Shown here piece by piece: positions 42,878 through 51,424 of a DNA stretch of 64,000 nucleotides. The notes beneath the pieces were generated by a model. It was not told the origin of the DNA. It was given only the letters and a program-made list of their open reading frames with translations, and ran no database searches. The stretch comes from Paenibacillus sp. V4I7 (lineage in GTDB: Bacteria; Bacillota; Bacilli; Paenibacillales; NBRC-103111): NCBI RefSeq assembly GCF_030817275.1, contig NZ_JAUSZD010000002.1, positions 3,782,001 through 3,846,000 of the forward strand. The letters are read 5' to 3'. How positions within the stretch are numbered: position 1 is the stretch's first letter; each line of letters opens with the position of its first letter. The translations under genes and the position numbers were made by a program.

Positions 42878-45811
42878 CTATTTCTCCTCTCCCAGCTTCA
42901 CAGCCTGATGAACGCGTAGCCTTCTAATATGTAAGAACAGCAGCAGGGCCCCTGTTATCATCATGAAAGCAACCACGAAGTATAGCTGATAAGTGTCTTT
43001 GGAATCGAAAACAACTCGGAACGGCGGCACCTGCGTCTTCACATTCTGTGAAGTTTGTAGGAAAGGCAGGAAGAAATAACTCGTTAGCTTGCCAATTCCG
43101 ATGCCTAGCGCGATGGACAATCCAGCCGTAAAACCTTGTTCAAGGAGAAGCATACCGGTCAATTGTTTGCGGGAAAGCCCCATGGCGCGAAGCACCCCAA
43201 ACTGTACAACTCTGCTAGATAAATTAAAGAACCAATACAGCATATAGCCAATTAAGGATACGATCACAGAGACTAGAAATCCCAGGCTAAGAATACCAAA
43301 GACGCCGCCTCTTGCTGGGAGTTTCTTCTGAATAATGAGCTCGTTACGAACATCCTTCACGGAAACTAGCTCAATCCCCTTGGCCTGCAGAGCAGTAACA
43401 ATCGGTGCAACTTTCGCGTCCGGTTTCATTTTGACCCATACGTCATAGGGAGTAATAGGTGCTTGGTCGTATATGTAATCCAAATTTGCGATGAAAAATG
43501 GTGTCTGATCCGGATATTGACTCGGCCAATACGGTAGAATACCAACAATGACGAATTCCACAGGCTGCTGACCGATAGTAATCGAAAGCAGATCACCCGC
43601 TTTAAGCGCATATTTACTTGCATAATTCGAAGGAATGATGACAGCTTGCTCATAACTCCCTAGCAAATTCAGGTATTGATTCGGATGAGCTGGGAATAAA
43701 TCGGGCCGGAACCAAGCTACTTTGGCAAAATCCGCATTATCGATCCCCATGATCATTCCCTGTCCGGTTGATTTGCCAGATACAACGACGTTTCCTTTCG
43801 TCTGCAAAACTCTGGCTACAGCCTGGACGCCTTCTAGATCACGGAACATTTGAAATGGAGGCTCGACGTAACGAATCTTGGTGGGTGTCTCCTCTCCAGG
43901 TTTCGGGCCACCTTGACCTTGGCCTCCACCCGCACCGGAGCCACCGCTGCCATTGCCACCGTTATTACCTCCAGCACCAGATGTCCCGCCTCCCTGAGCT
44001 CCACCGCCGCTATTGCCTGCGTTCGGATCCTTCGGCAAGTCGTCTGAGAAGCCTTCCCATACAGTTTGCAGCACAACATCGGTACCGTATTGATACAAGA
44101 TCCGCTCCGTCGAGTTCAGATCAATCGTACGAGCAGCTGAAGAATTGTACACGCCGAGGCCGAGCGTAAGAATGAGCAGCAGCATAAGCGGGTAATAGGC
44201 TTTGGCTGAGCGGGAAAGCTGAACTAGCGTCAAGTATAGCGGCACGGGCAGGAATTTCCGTCCAAGCCAGCCGAACAAACGCAGCAGCCACGGAAAGATG
44301 CGCAGAAAGAAAAGTCCTAGCGCAAAGATCGAGAGTGCTGGAACGAAAAACAGCAGCGGATGCACCTGTAATTGATCGGTCGTTAGCCCTGTTTGTACGG
44401 ATAATACTTGGCGTTGATCAAATAAGTAGAAGCCGTAGCCAACAAGTCCTAACAGTACGATGTCGATGAACCACCGCTGCCATAGCGGCGAGCGGTCTGA
44501 CCTTGCGAGCTGCTGCTTATAGTTGACGATCGAAGATCTTGCGAAAAGGACAGCTGGAATCACACTGGCAAGAATCGCAATCAGAACAGCGAGCCCGCCG
44601 TAGAGCATCGCCTCATTTGTAAAACTAACAGGAATCGATTTACGATCAACGAACGTTAGAAATCCGCTAGAAGAGCCGATACTTTTTGCCATGAACCAGC
44701 CCATAAAGGGTCCAATCAGCAGTGCAATCGCCCCAAGTAATAAACCTTCCAGAAAGTAAATTCCAACAATTTGCTTCGTGCTGCCTCCACGGCTTCGCAG
44801 GATGGCAATCACACCACGCTGTCGATCAAGCGATTGTCTGGCATTCATCACAATGTAATAGAAAACCATCGCAATCATCGGGGCCGCTAATGTGAATAAT
44901 AAAATCTGCATCTGCAAGCTTTGGGCTTTGAATTCAGTAAGAATCGGCTTAAACGATACATCTACCTTTGTATTCTTGAGTTTTTGGAACAAATTGATAT
45001 CCAGACGCTCCAAACGGTTCTCGAGAGGCGACAATTGACTGGTTTGGATATTGCGCAGATCGAATGCATAATACCAATTGGCGAGCTGAAGCGGAATTTT
45101 CTTCTCCGTCAACAACGTCTTCATAAAAACATCATCATGAATAATAAGTGCGTTTACTAACCCTTCTAAGCCTTGAAACCAATAAGCACTCGTTTCATTT
45201 TTGGGTTTGAAGGAACCAACGATCTTCACTTTTAACAATTGACTGCCGCTGCTACTTGCGACCGAATAACTGAATACATCCCCTACATGCAGATCGTTTC
45301 GAAACAAAGCTTCTTCTAAGACCACAGCTTCCAATATGCCATTCTGAACTTGCCCAGAAGCCATCTGGCCGATTGACCATTCAACCTGATCGGTTAAACC
45401 GCTTAGCGTCGTTAATGTCATTTGTCGACGTTTACTAGGATCTGCTTTTGTCCCATCTGCGGGAGTTAGCTGAGCTCCTTTGATGGTATAGCTTCTTGCA
45501 TAGGTCTGTAATGGAAAGCCAACATCTTTCGGAATTTCATCTTGTATGTACACATTGACGTCTTTGAGCTCTTCCAACCCTGCACGTTCTGTCCCAACAG
45601 CTTGATAACGCATGAGCAGTGAGCCTGCTGGAAGTCCCTCGCTCTTTTCTTCTAACGATTTGGCGACGACTCGCTTCAGCGACCCATCGGCATACATCGG
45701 AATGCTCGTGGTGAAAGCAACAGCCATCACTAGTCCAAGCAAGGTGCTGAGCGTTAGCCAGCGGGTATTCCACATTTTCCGAAATAAAAACCGCAGCATC
45801 GGCATGGACAT
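42878..45811 (-). CDS. giant FtsX/MacB-type ABC permease
   Basis: A 977-residue membrane protein with a four-helix FtsX core at both halves: one N-terminal helix, an outside domain of about 250 residues, three helices, more helices near residues 430-570, a second outside domain, then FLVSVIVSLIGYMLYWFFNL and two final helices. The second outside domain contains a 40-residue Gly-rich tract (starting NSGGGAQGGGTSG near residue 595), an unusual flexible insert. Such permeases use ATP outside-in mechanics to export peptides or lipoproteins rather than to pump solutes through. It overlaps the adaptor gene by one base. Confidence 0.9.
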   Translation of the reverse strand: MSMPMLRFLFRKMWNTRWLTLSTLLGLVMAVAFTTSIPMYADGSLKRVVAKSLEEKSEGLPAGSLLMRYQAVGTERAGLEELKDVNVYIQDEIPKDVGFPLQTYARSYTIKGAQLTPADGTKADPSKRRQMTLTTLSGLTDQVEWSIGQMASGQVQNGILEAVVLEEALFRNDLHVGDVFSYSVASSSGSQLLKVKIVGSFKPKNETSAYWFQGLEGLVNALIIHDDVFMKTLLTEKKIPLQLANWYYAFDLRNIQTSQLSPLENRLERLDINLFQKLKNTKVDVSFKPILTEFKAQSLQMQILLFTLAAPMIAMVFYYIVMNARQSLDRQRGVIAILRSRGGSTKQIVGIYFLEGLLLGAIALLIGPFMGWFMAKSIGSSSGFLTFVDRKSIPVSFTNEAMLYGGLAVLIAILASVIPAVLFARSSIVNYKQQLARSDRSPLWQRWFIDIVLLGLVGYGFYLFDQRQVLSVQTGLTTDQLQVHPLLFFVPALSIFALGLFFLRIFPWLLRLFGWLGRKFLPVPLYLTLVQLSRSAKAYYPLMLLLILTLGLGVYNSSAARTIDLNSTERILYQYGTDVVLQTVWEGFSDDLPKDPNAGNSGGGAQGGGTSGAGGNNGGNGSGGSGAGGGQGQGGPKPGEETPTKIRYVEPPFQMFRDLEGVQAVARVLQTKGNVVVSGKSTGQGMIMGIDNADFAKVAWFRPDLFPAHPNQYLNLLGSYEQAVIIPSNYASKYALKAGDLLSITIGQQPVEFVIVGILPYWPSQYPDQTPFFIANLDYIYDQAPITPYDVWVKMKPDAKVAPIVTALQAKGIELVSVKDVRNELIIQKKLPARGGVFGILSLGFLVSVIVSLIGYMLYWFFNLSSRVVQFGVLRAMGLSRKQLTGMLLLEQGFTAGLSIALGIGIGKLTSYFFLPFLQTSQNVKTQVPPFRVVFDSKDTYQLYFVVAFMMITGALLLFLHIRRLRVHQAVKLGEEK

Positions 45812-46911
45812 TAGCGACCCACTACTTTCTGTCCAGCTGTGAGACCTTTTACAATCTCCACATCCGTTGACGTCTGCTGACCGATTTCCACGTCCACTTC
45901 CTTCTTATTTCCCTGATTATCAATGACTTGGACATAATTCCGCCCCGAATACGAGCGAAGTGCAGCCAGAGGGATCGTCGTGGCGTTTTCTTTTCTTTGT
46001 GTAATAATCGTGACACTTAGCGGTGTTCCACGATTCAGTCCTTTCGGAAACTCACTAAGCTGAACTACCAGATAATTATCGATCGTATCCTGCTCACCTT
46101 GCCCACCTTGACCAGGAAAACCGCCGTTATTATTGTTGTTCCCAGCTTGCGGGTTCGGCAGCTGCTTCACTTTCCCTTTGTGCTGGCCGGCCGAATTAAT
46201 ATCCACCTGCACGTCCATGCCAATAGCTACTTTCTTCGCATCATCTGCACTAATACTTGCAGCCACGGTTAGTTCATTCAAATCGGCGAGAGTCGCAACG
46301 GATTCCCCGGACTTCACGGTATCGCCTTTTTTGGCTGTTACAGTGACGATGGTTCCGCTGAACGGAGCGAGCAGCTGCGCTTTACCCACTTGTGTTTCAA
46401 GCTTGGTCAGTTCTTCACGCTTCAACTCAAAATCAATCTTTGCCTGTTCGATTTGCTCCGGCGACATTTCATCCGCTTTCCGCAGCGTTTCAATCATCGT
46501 CAGCTCATCCTTACGTGTTTGAAGCTTCTTCCGCTTCAAATCGCTCGCCAGATCCGAGACGTCGAGTTCCGCGATCGGCTGCCCCTTCTCAACAGAATCC
46601 CCGTTTTTCACAAGTATGGCACTGATCCGTTTGGCGGACATATCTTCGGAGAAAAACAGCTTCTCCTCTTGCAAAGCCATTAACCGCCCACTCCCTCTCA
46701 CTTTCGTTTCAAGGGTTTCCGTTTTCACTGTGTATTCAGGCTTTTTGGAAAGCTTAGGCGGATTAATCGTCGGAAGCGATTCTTCTTCCTGCTCCTTAGG
46801 CAAAAGCGAACATCCAGAAGCAAGTAGTAATGTCGAACATACAATCAGTGCAGCTAAAGGCTTCATCGTCCAATTACGTGACGAATCTTCCGTCCACCAT
46901 TTCGTAAACAT
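45811..46911 (-). CDS. MacA/HlyD-type adaptor lipoprotein
   Basis: A 366-residue adaptor. The lipobox LLASGC follows an N-terminal extension. A biotinyl-lipoyl hairpin (VEKGQPIAELDVSDL, LLAPFSGTIVTVTAKKGD) flanks a short coiled coil, and a beta-barrel (NELTVAASISADDAKK) and membrane-proximal domain follow. An Asn/Gly/Gln-rich insert (GNNNNNGGFPGQGGQG) lies within the barrel. The ATG at 46911 has GGAGG nine bases upstream and overlaps the first ATPase gene by 38 bases; a start at the lipoprotein Met (46866) is also possible. Confidence 0.88.
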   Translation of the reverse strand: MFTKWWTEDSSRNWTMKPLAALIVCSTLLLASGCSLLPKEQEEESLPTINPPKLSKKPEYTVKTETLETKVRGSGRLMALQEEKLFFSEDMSAKRISAILVKNGDSVEKGQPIAELDVSDLASDLKRKKLQTRKDELTMIETLRKADEMSPEQIEQAKIDFELKREELTKLETQVGKAQLLAPFSGTIVTVTAKKGDTVKSGESVATLADLNELTVAASISADDAKKVAIGMDVQVDINSAGQHKGKVKQLPNPQAGNNNNNGGFPGQGGQGEQDTIDNYLVVQLSEFPKGLNRGTPLSVTIITQRKENATTIPLAALRSYSGRNYVQVIDNQGNKKEVDVEIGQQTSTDVEIVKGLTAGQKVVGR

Positions 46912-47644
46912 GATCGGCAACCTCCAAAATTGTAGGGTCATGTGTTGTCATACATATCGTGACTTGCTCGGCTTTCATGATGCTGCGGAAAACGGACATA
47001 ATCTGCGCACCCATCTGAGAATCCAGCTCAGCTGTAGGCTCATCCGCCAGAATAAGGGAAGGCCGATGTGCAATCGCTTTCGCAATCGCGACACGCTGCT
47101 GCTCACCACCGGAAAGCTCATAAGGACGATGGTGCATCCGCTTGCCAAGTCCGACGAGCTCCAGGCAATGCTTCACTCGCTCTTTCCACTGGGAACGCGG
47201 AATCCCCGCCATTCGCAGCGCCAGCTCCACATTTTCCCATGCAGACAACAAAGGCATTAACGCATAGGATTGAAAAATAAAACCAATTTCCTTGCGACGT
47301 ATCAACGTCCGTTCATCGTCACTGCTGAGATGAAAGGCATGCTCTTGAAACAAAATCTCCCCCTCATTTGGCTGATCGAGCCCCCCAATTAAATTAAGCA
47401 GCGTTGTTTTCCCCGAGCCGGATCGGCCTTTGAGCATGACTAGCTGCAGCGGGTTGAGCTCCATCTCAATCCCTTTCAGAACCTCTAACTTCTGACCTCC
47501 AACTTGAAAAGAGCGGTGTACAGCACTTACCGTTAATAACGGAGAATGGACTTGGCTTAGACGAGAGGAACGTTCATCAGCATGAGGTTCCTCATCGATA
47601 GCTAAAGCGCCATTTGCGCTTCTTTTACGAAACCATCTTGCCAT
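46874..47644 (-). CDS. ABC ATPase of the MacB-type exporter
   Basis: A 256-residue ATPase, first gene of the six-gene exporter operon. [12 protein letters not shown] (Walker A), [13 protein letters not shown] (signature), [12 protein letters not shown] (Walker B) and MTTHD (H loop) are intact. A basic, poorly conserved N-terminal 35 residues ([14 protein letters not shown]) precede the core. The ATG at 47644 has AAAGGAAG at 9 bases. Upstream lies the remnant of a second vanY with an intact leader, so the operon is probably read from a vanY-type promoter. Confidence 0.92.
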   Translation of the reverse strand: MARWFRKRSANGALAIDEEPHADERSSRLSQVHSPLLTVSAVHRSFQVGGQKLEVLKGIEMELNPLQLVMLKGRSGSGKTTLLNLIGGLDQPNEGEILFQEHAFHLSSDDERTLIRRKEIGFIFQSYALMPLLSAWENVELALRMAGIPRSQWKERVKHCLELVGLGKRMHHRPYELSGGEQQRVAIAKAIAHRPSLILADEPTAELDSQMGAQIMSVFRSIMKAEQVTICMTTHDPTILEVADHVYEMVDGRFVT

Positions 47645-47987
47645 TTGGTATGTCTTCCTTTCATTTCCAAACTGTATGTATGATAAAATAGACGGCACAT
47701 CTTTCCAAAAGGTTTCATGAAACTGAATATTTCCTGAAAGCTTTTTGAGGATCAACCCGGTTGTATGAATCTATTAAAATATACTATGAAATGGAAAATT
47801 CATCCATACAACGAATTGCCTATTTTATACATAACAATCACCCCATCTACCTTATTTCCGAATATATCAAAAACCCCACTTCTTCATTCTCAGTTTCCTC
47901 CTTCCATTTCTACATTTAGAATAGGGGAGACTGTTAAAAGAATAAGTAGGGTAAAAATAAATTTTTCATTAAATGATCGGCCCATAG
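47645..47987. other. 343-base region between the ABC operon and the kinase
   Basis: Contains the deleted vanY remnant and its leader (described separately) and 155 bases more to the ATPase start. An in-frame extension of the ATPase to 47755 has no ribosome site. No other gene is seen. Confidence 0.6.
47800..47973 (-). pseudogene. deleted vanY remnant with intact leader
   Basis: On the minus strand, 47973-47885 matches the leader and start of vanY (51345-51249): AAAAATT..TATTTTTA, a T-rich stretch, AAATGGAAGG, AGGAAACTGAG and ATGAAGAAGTGG. The frame stops after six codons (MKKWGF). Then IFGNKVDGVIVMYK, read at about 47860-47820, matches the end of VanY (LSGNNMDGVIVTMYP). So both ends of a vanY copy remain and the middle (about 800 bases) is lost. 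The leader faces the ABC operon. Confidence 0.8.
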
Positions 47988-49098
47988 TTAACCGAGTTCT
48001 TCGGATGCCATTTTTTGCGGGAAACGGACTTCAAAAAGCGTACGAATTACACTGCTTTGGGCCGAAATTATGCCTTGATGCTGATCTACAATGTTCTTCG
48101 CTATAGATAAGCCAAGGCCGGAACTCCCCTCACGATGAGTGCGCGCTCGATCGCCGGTAAAAAACATATCGAAAATGTGCGGCAGTTCTTCCGGAGGAAT
48201 ACAGTCTCCATAATTAATTACTTGTATCACCACATTTTCTGCATCAAGATTGCAATTAATGTCTATTAGCTGACCCTCTTTTCCATAACGAATAGCATTC
48301 GTCAGGAGATTTTCAAATACGCGTGCCAATAGCTCTCCGTCACCCCAAATCATCAATTGTGGAGTCACATTCATTCGTGTTGTTAGGTTGTTTTTCTCAA
48401 AAACAGGGTATAATTCCTCGTTTAATTGAATGAGAAGCTCGCTTATATCGATTGGTTTTTTTTCAATGGTAAGCTTCCCATAGTTCATTCGGGTGATTTC
48501 GAATAATTCATCAATGAGCTTTTCTAAACGTTGAGACTTGGTAAAAGCAATACTCGTATAGTGCTTGATTTGTTCGGCAGTCAGTTGATCGTTCTGAAGA
48601 ATGAAATCCAAATAACCTAAAACGGACGTCAGCGGCGTACGCAAATCATGAGCCAAATTCAAGACTAATTGTTCCTTGCTGTTTTCTGCAAAGTCCCCTC
48701 TTTCCAATGCTTGCTGCAATTTTTCGCTTGCCAGATTGATGTCTCTCGCAATATCTCCGAACTCATCATTGGATGGAATACGTATACGACTGTTAAAGTC
48801 GCCATTCGCAAGCTGATTAATTCCGCTGGAAATTTCATTGAAATACGCTGCATATGGTTTGGTGAAGAGAAAGAAAAACAAAACGGAGAGCGGAATGAAA
48901 ATCAGCAAAAAGAAGTTAATATCCCCAATCTCTCTTATGAAAACAACGAACTTTAGTTAATGGATTTTCCATTTTGATCGTATAATAATAGAGTTGGAGA
49001 GTTTTATAGAGCAAATAGGTAATGATGCCGGAAAAAAGCATACTTAAAGCAAAAAGTTGAATCATTTTAAATCGAAAACTTCGGAAGATGTCAGCCAT
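47988..49098 (-). pseudogene. VanS-type histidine kinase, frameshifted
   Basis: A membrane sensor kinase that would phosphorylate the adjacent VanR-type regulator. The first part (48916-49098, MADIFRSFRFKMIQLFALSM, first membrane helix) and the second (47988-48908: second helix, HAMP, HisKA with NLAHDLRTPLTS, N box, YGD..PPEELPHIFDMFFTGDR, GLGLSIAK) are in different frames. Dropping one base from the AAAA run at 48940-48943 joins them as KVRCFIREIGDINFFLL, the expected second-helix start. It is therefore one gene of about 370 codons with a one-base homopolymer insertion, or a sequencing error. The start overlaps vanR by 8 bases. Confidence 0.85.
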
Positions 49099-49786
49099 TG
49101 AATGTATACCCCACCCCCCAAACTGTTTTAATCAGTTTGTTTTTATGAATGTCTTCTCCAAGCTTCTTCCGCAAGGTACGAATATGTACCATGACTGTAT
49201 TGCTCCCTTCATAATAGGCATCGCCCCACACCTGTTGAAAGATATTTTCCGCGCTATACACTTTCTTTGGATAACTGGCTAACAGATATAAAATATCAAA
49301 CTCTTTTGGAGTCAGTTCAATAGGTTTGCCATAAACGAATACGGTTCGTGCTTCGGGATTGATGACCAGTCCGCCTGCCTCCAAAGTAAGCTTGCCCGCT
49401 TGCTTTGGTTGATTAAACTGTGTGGAACGCCTCAGTTGAGCATTCACGCGAGCAACCAATTCCATCGGGTTGAACGGTTTGGTTACATAATCATCCGCTC
49501 CGCTTACCAGTCCTGTAATCTTATCAAGGTCCGTCGTTTTGGCGCTTAAAAAAATGATAGGCAGATGATACTCAGCTCGAATTTGCCTTGTTGCTTCATA
49601 GCCATTTAATATAGGCATCATAATATCTAGAATCGCCAAATCAATGGAATTCGTTTGAATAGCAGAAATAGCTTCCTGCCCATTAGCTACTTTCACGCAG
49701 CGGTAACCCTCTTTTTCTAAATGCAACTCAATCAGATCGGCAATTTCTGCCTCATCATCCGCTATCAGAATTGTGATCGGATTCAT
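49091..49786 (-). CDS. vanR: VanR-type OmpR-family response regulator
   Basis: A 231-residue regulator. The receiver domain has the acidic pair DDE, phospho-acceptor Asp in AILDIMMP, Thr/Ser in FLSAK and Lys in VTKPFNP. The winged-helix domain ends with NTVMVHIRTLRKKLGE and KTVWGVGYTFNG. Start at ATG 49786 with GGGGTGG just upstream; a GTG at 49795 is less likely. It lies in the order vanY-vanZ-vanR-vanS on one strand. Likely targets are the vanY leader and its second copy before the ABC operon. Confidence 0.9.
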   Translation of the reverse strand: MNPITILIADDEAEIADLIELHLEKEGYRCVKVANGQEAISAIQTNSIDLAILDIMMPILNGYEATRQIRAEYHLPIIFLSAKTTDLDKITGLVSGADDYVTKPFNPMELVARVNAQLRRSTQFNQPKQAGKLTLEAGGLVINPEARTVFVYGKPIELTPKEFDILYLLASYPKKVYSAENIFQQVWGDAYYEGSNTVMVHIRTLRKKLGEDIHKNKLIKTVWGVGYTFNG

Positions 49787-49827
49787 TCGTTCCACCCCTG
49801 TATGGCCTTTGTATTGCTTTTATTGTA

Positions 49828-50349
49828 TCAGATGGAGCTACCTCTTGCTTGTTTAGCACTTGATGAAGTAACTAACATTGTGAATAATTTGAAAGTAATG
49901 AAACCGATCAAGCCCCCACTTGAATTTAGTATGAGATCATCTACATCATAACGTCCAATAGAGAAAATGGCCTGCGCGCATTCCAGGATCAGACTTAAAC
50001 CTAATGAAAGAATAAACGCATCTATAACTGATATTTTTTTGTTTCTTAACATTAAACCAAGAAGAATACCGTACGGCATGAAGATCGCGAAATTCCCAAC
50101 TAGGTTAATCAAACCATGACTCGATATATCATGAATTGTACTGGATATTTCTTTAAAGGGAATCAGATTACCTTTTTGAAATTGCATGCTGATATAATCA
50201 GGGTTTCCCAGACTTATCTTAAGCTGCTTCCAGAGAAATGTCATATCCATTGAGCCGAACTTAAATAGAATAATTTTGAATAACGTGTACACATAAAGGG
50301 TAAAGAATACTTGAATTGTAATATCTTTCAACATTATCTTAGGTTTCAT
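49828..50349 (-). CDS. vanZ: VanZ-like membrane protein
   Basis: A 173-residue protein with five membrane helices. The family motif NLIPFKEISST ... NLVGNFAIFMPYGILLGLM and later SLILECAQAIFSIGRYDVDDLILNSSGG is clear. VanZ proteins give low-level resistance to teicoplanin and related lipoglycopeptides by an unknown mechanism. It lies 44 bases after vanY and 41 before vanR. Confidence 0.9.
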   Translation of the reverse strand: MKPKIMLKDITIQVFFTLYVYTLFKIILFKFGSMDMTFLWKQLKISLGNPDYISMQFQKGNLIPFKEISSTIHDISSHGLINLVGNFAIFMPYGILLGLMLRNKKISVIDAFILSLGLSLILECAQAIFSIGRYDVDDLILNSSGGLIGFITFKLFTMLVTSSSAKQARGSSI

Positions 50350-50393
50350 ACGCCATTCTCCCTTTTTTGATTTTTGAAATTCATAAGCCCTGA

Positions 50394-51251
50394 TTATGGA
50401 TACATGGTCACAATGACACCGTCCATATTGTTGCCTGATAACTGATAGCGACCATTCGCTGGCACAGGGATAGTTGTGTTTTTGGAGAGAGGATGGTAAG
50501 AGATTTTATAGGTTTGGTGATCTACAATAGTCGTGATGGTCTTATTTTCTTTCAAGTAATCCAAATATTCTTCGAGGACAAAATTCTTTTCCTGCATGAC
50601 AGCGCTGTGCGGCAAACCAACGTACCGAAAATGCCAGGGCTCAGACTGAATACCTGTGATTGCCGTTTTGTCAGCCGGATAACGCACGATAAAGCCGAAA
50701 CGCCATGCGTTTTTTTTCAGCCATTTTCCTTCAGGTGCTTGACTCATCTCCGCTTGCGTAGATCCAATATCAAGCGATAACCCCAAATTATGTTCGCTGT
50801 AGCCTGCTGGTAATGCATAATCAGCACCCATTTGTTGATAGAGCTTATTTTGTTCTTTATTATCCCGATAACCGCTGCTGATTAAAAATCGGCTAACCCC
50901 ATCTTTTTCTGCGGCCCCAATCATTGTAGAAAATTTTTGCACCAAACTCGGTGACAATCGAATCGATTTATCCAGCACGATGAAACCGTTCAGCAGTTCC
51001 TTATGTTGAAACAGATTGACCGCTTCGGACTCCTCGCCACTTGGAGGTACAGGATGATCCTTATTGACCAACAACAAATTGCCTTTATAAATCTGATCTT
51101 TTGTTACTTTAAGCTCGTTCATTTGAAGAGTCACCTCTTGAGCTTGCTTGTTTTCTTCCGGTGGTTTATCGTTAACGACTTTCAGTTTGTGTTGAGCAGC
51201 TCCATAGCCGAGCAATACAAGTATAACAAGCCAAAAAACCCACTTCTTCAT
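50394..51251 (-). CDS. vanY: VanY-type D,D-carboxypeptidase
   Basis: A 285-residue zinc peptidase, anchored by an N-terminal helix (residues 4-18). It removes the last D-Ala from peptidoglycan precursors. The LAS-family zinc and catalytic residues are His154 and Asp161 (SEHNLGLSLDIG), Glu204 and His207 (SEPWHFRY), with SSGYRDNKEQ upstream. The C-terminal 60 residues form an extra domain ending NNMDGVIVTMYP. GGAGG precedes the ATG. No vanHAX genes are near, so this is an intrinsic cell-wall enzyme unit rather than a full resistance cluster. Confidence 0.93.
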   Translation of the reverse strand: MKKWVFWLVILVLLGYGAAQHKLKVVNDKPPEENKQAQEVTLQMNELKVTKDQIYKGNLLLVNKDHPVPPSGEESEAVNLFQHKELLNGFIVLDKSIRLSPSLVQKFSTMIGAAEKDGVSRFLISSGYRDNKEQNKLYQQMGADYALPAGYSEHNLGLSLDIGSTQAEMSQAPEGKWLKKNAWRFGFIVRYPADKTAITGIQSEPWHFRYVGLPHSAVMQEKNFVLEEYLDYLKENKTITTIVDHQTYKISYHPLSKNTTIPVPANGRYQLSGNNMDGVIVTMYP

Positions 51252-51345
51252 CCTCAGTTCCTCCTAACCTTCCATTCACTCCAAGGATAAGGAAAACTAA
51301 TTAATAAGAAATGGGGTTAAAAATAAAATTTTTCTTAAACTTGTA
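51252..51345 (-). promoter_or_regulatory. vanY leader, duplicated upstream of the ABC operon
   Basis: This 95-base leader (AAGAAAAATTTTATTTTTAACC, T-rich core, GGAAGGTTAGGAGG) has a near copy at 47888-47973. Conserved blocks in both copies are candidate VanR binding sites; the -35/-10 boxes are not certain. Confidence 0.6.
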
Positions 51346-51424
51346 CATCACCCTCAATAAGTCCCAAATAGGAAAAGACCGCTCATCGCCACCTTCATAG
51401 CGATAAACAGTCTCTATTTATGTA

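Noticed and set aside
46616-47260. 214-codon plus-strand frame
   Set aside because: Lies antisense to the adaptor and ATPase genes, whose motifs are unmistakable.
47765-48106. 113-codon plus-strand frame
   Set aside because: It crosses the vanY remnant leader and the end of the kinase; no ribosome site and low-quality composition.
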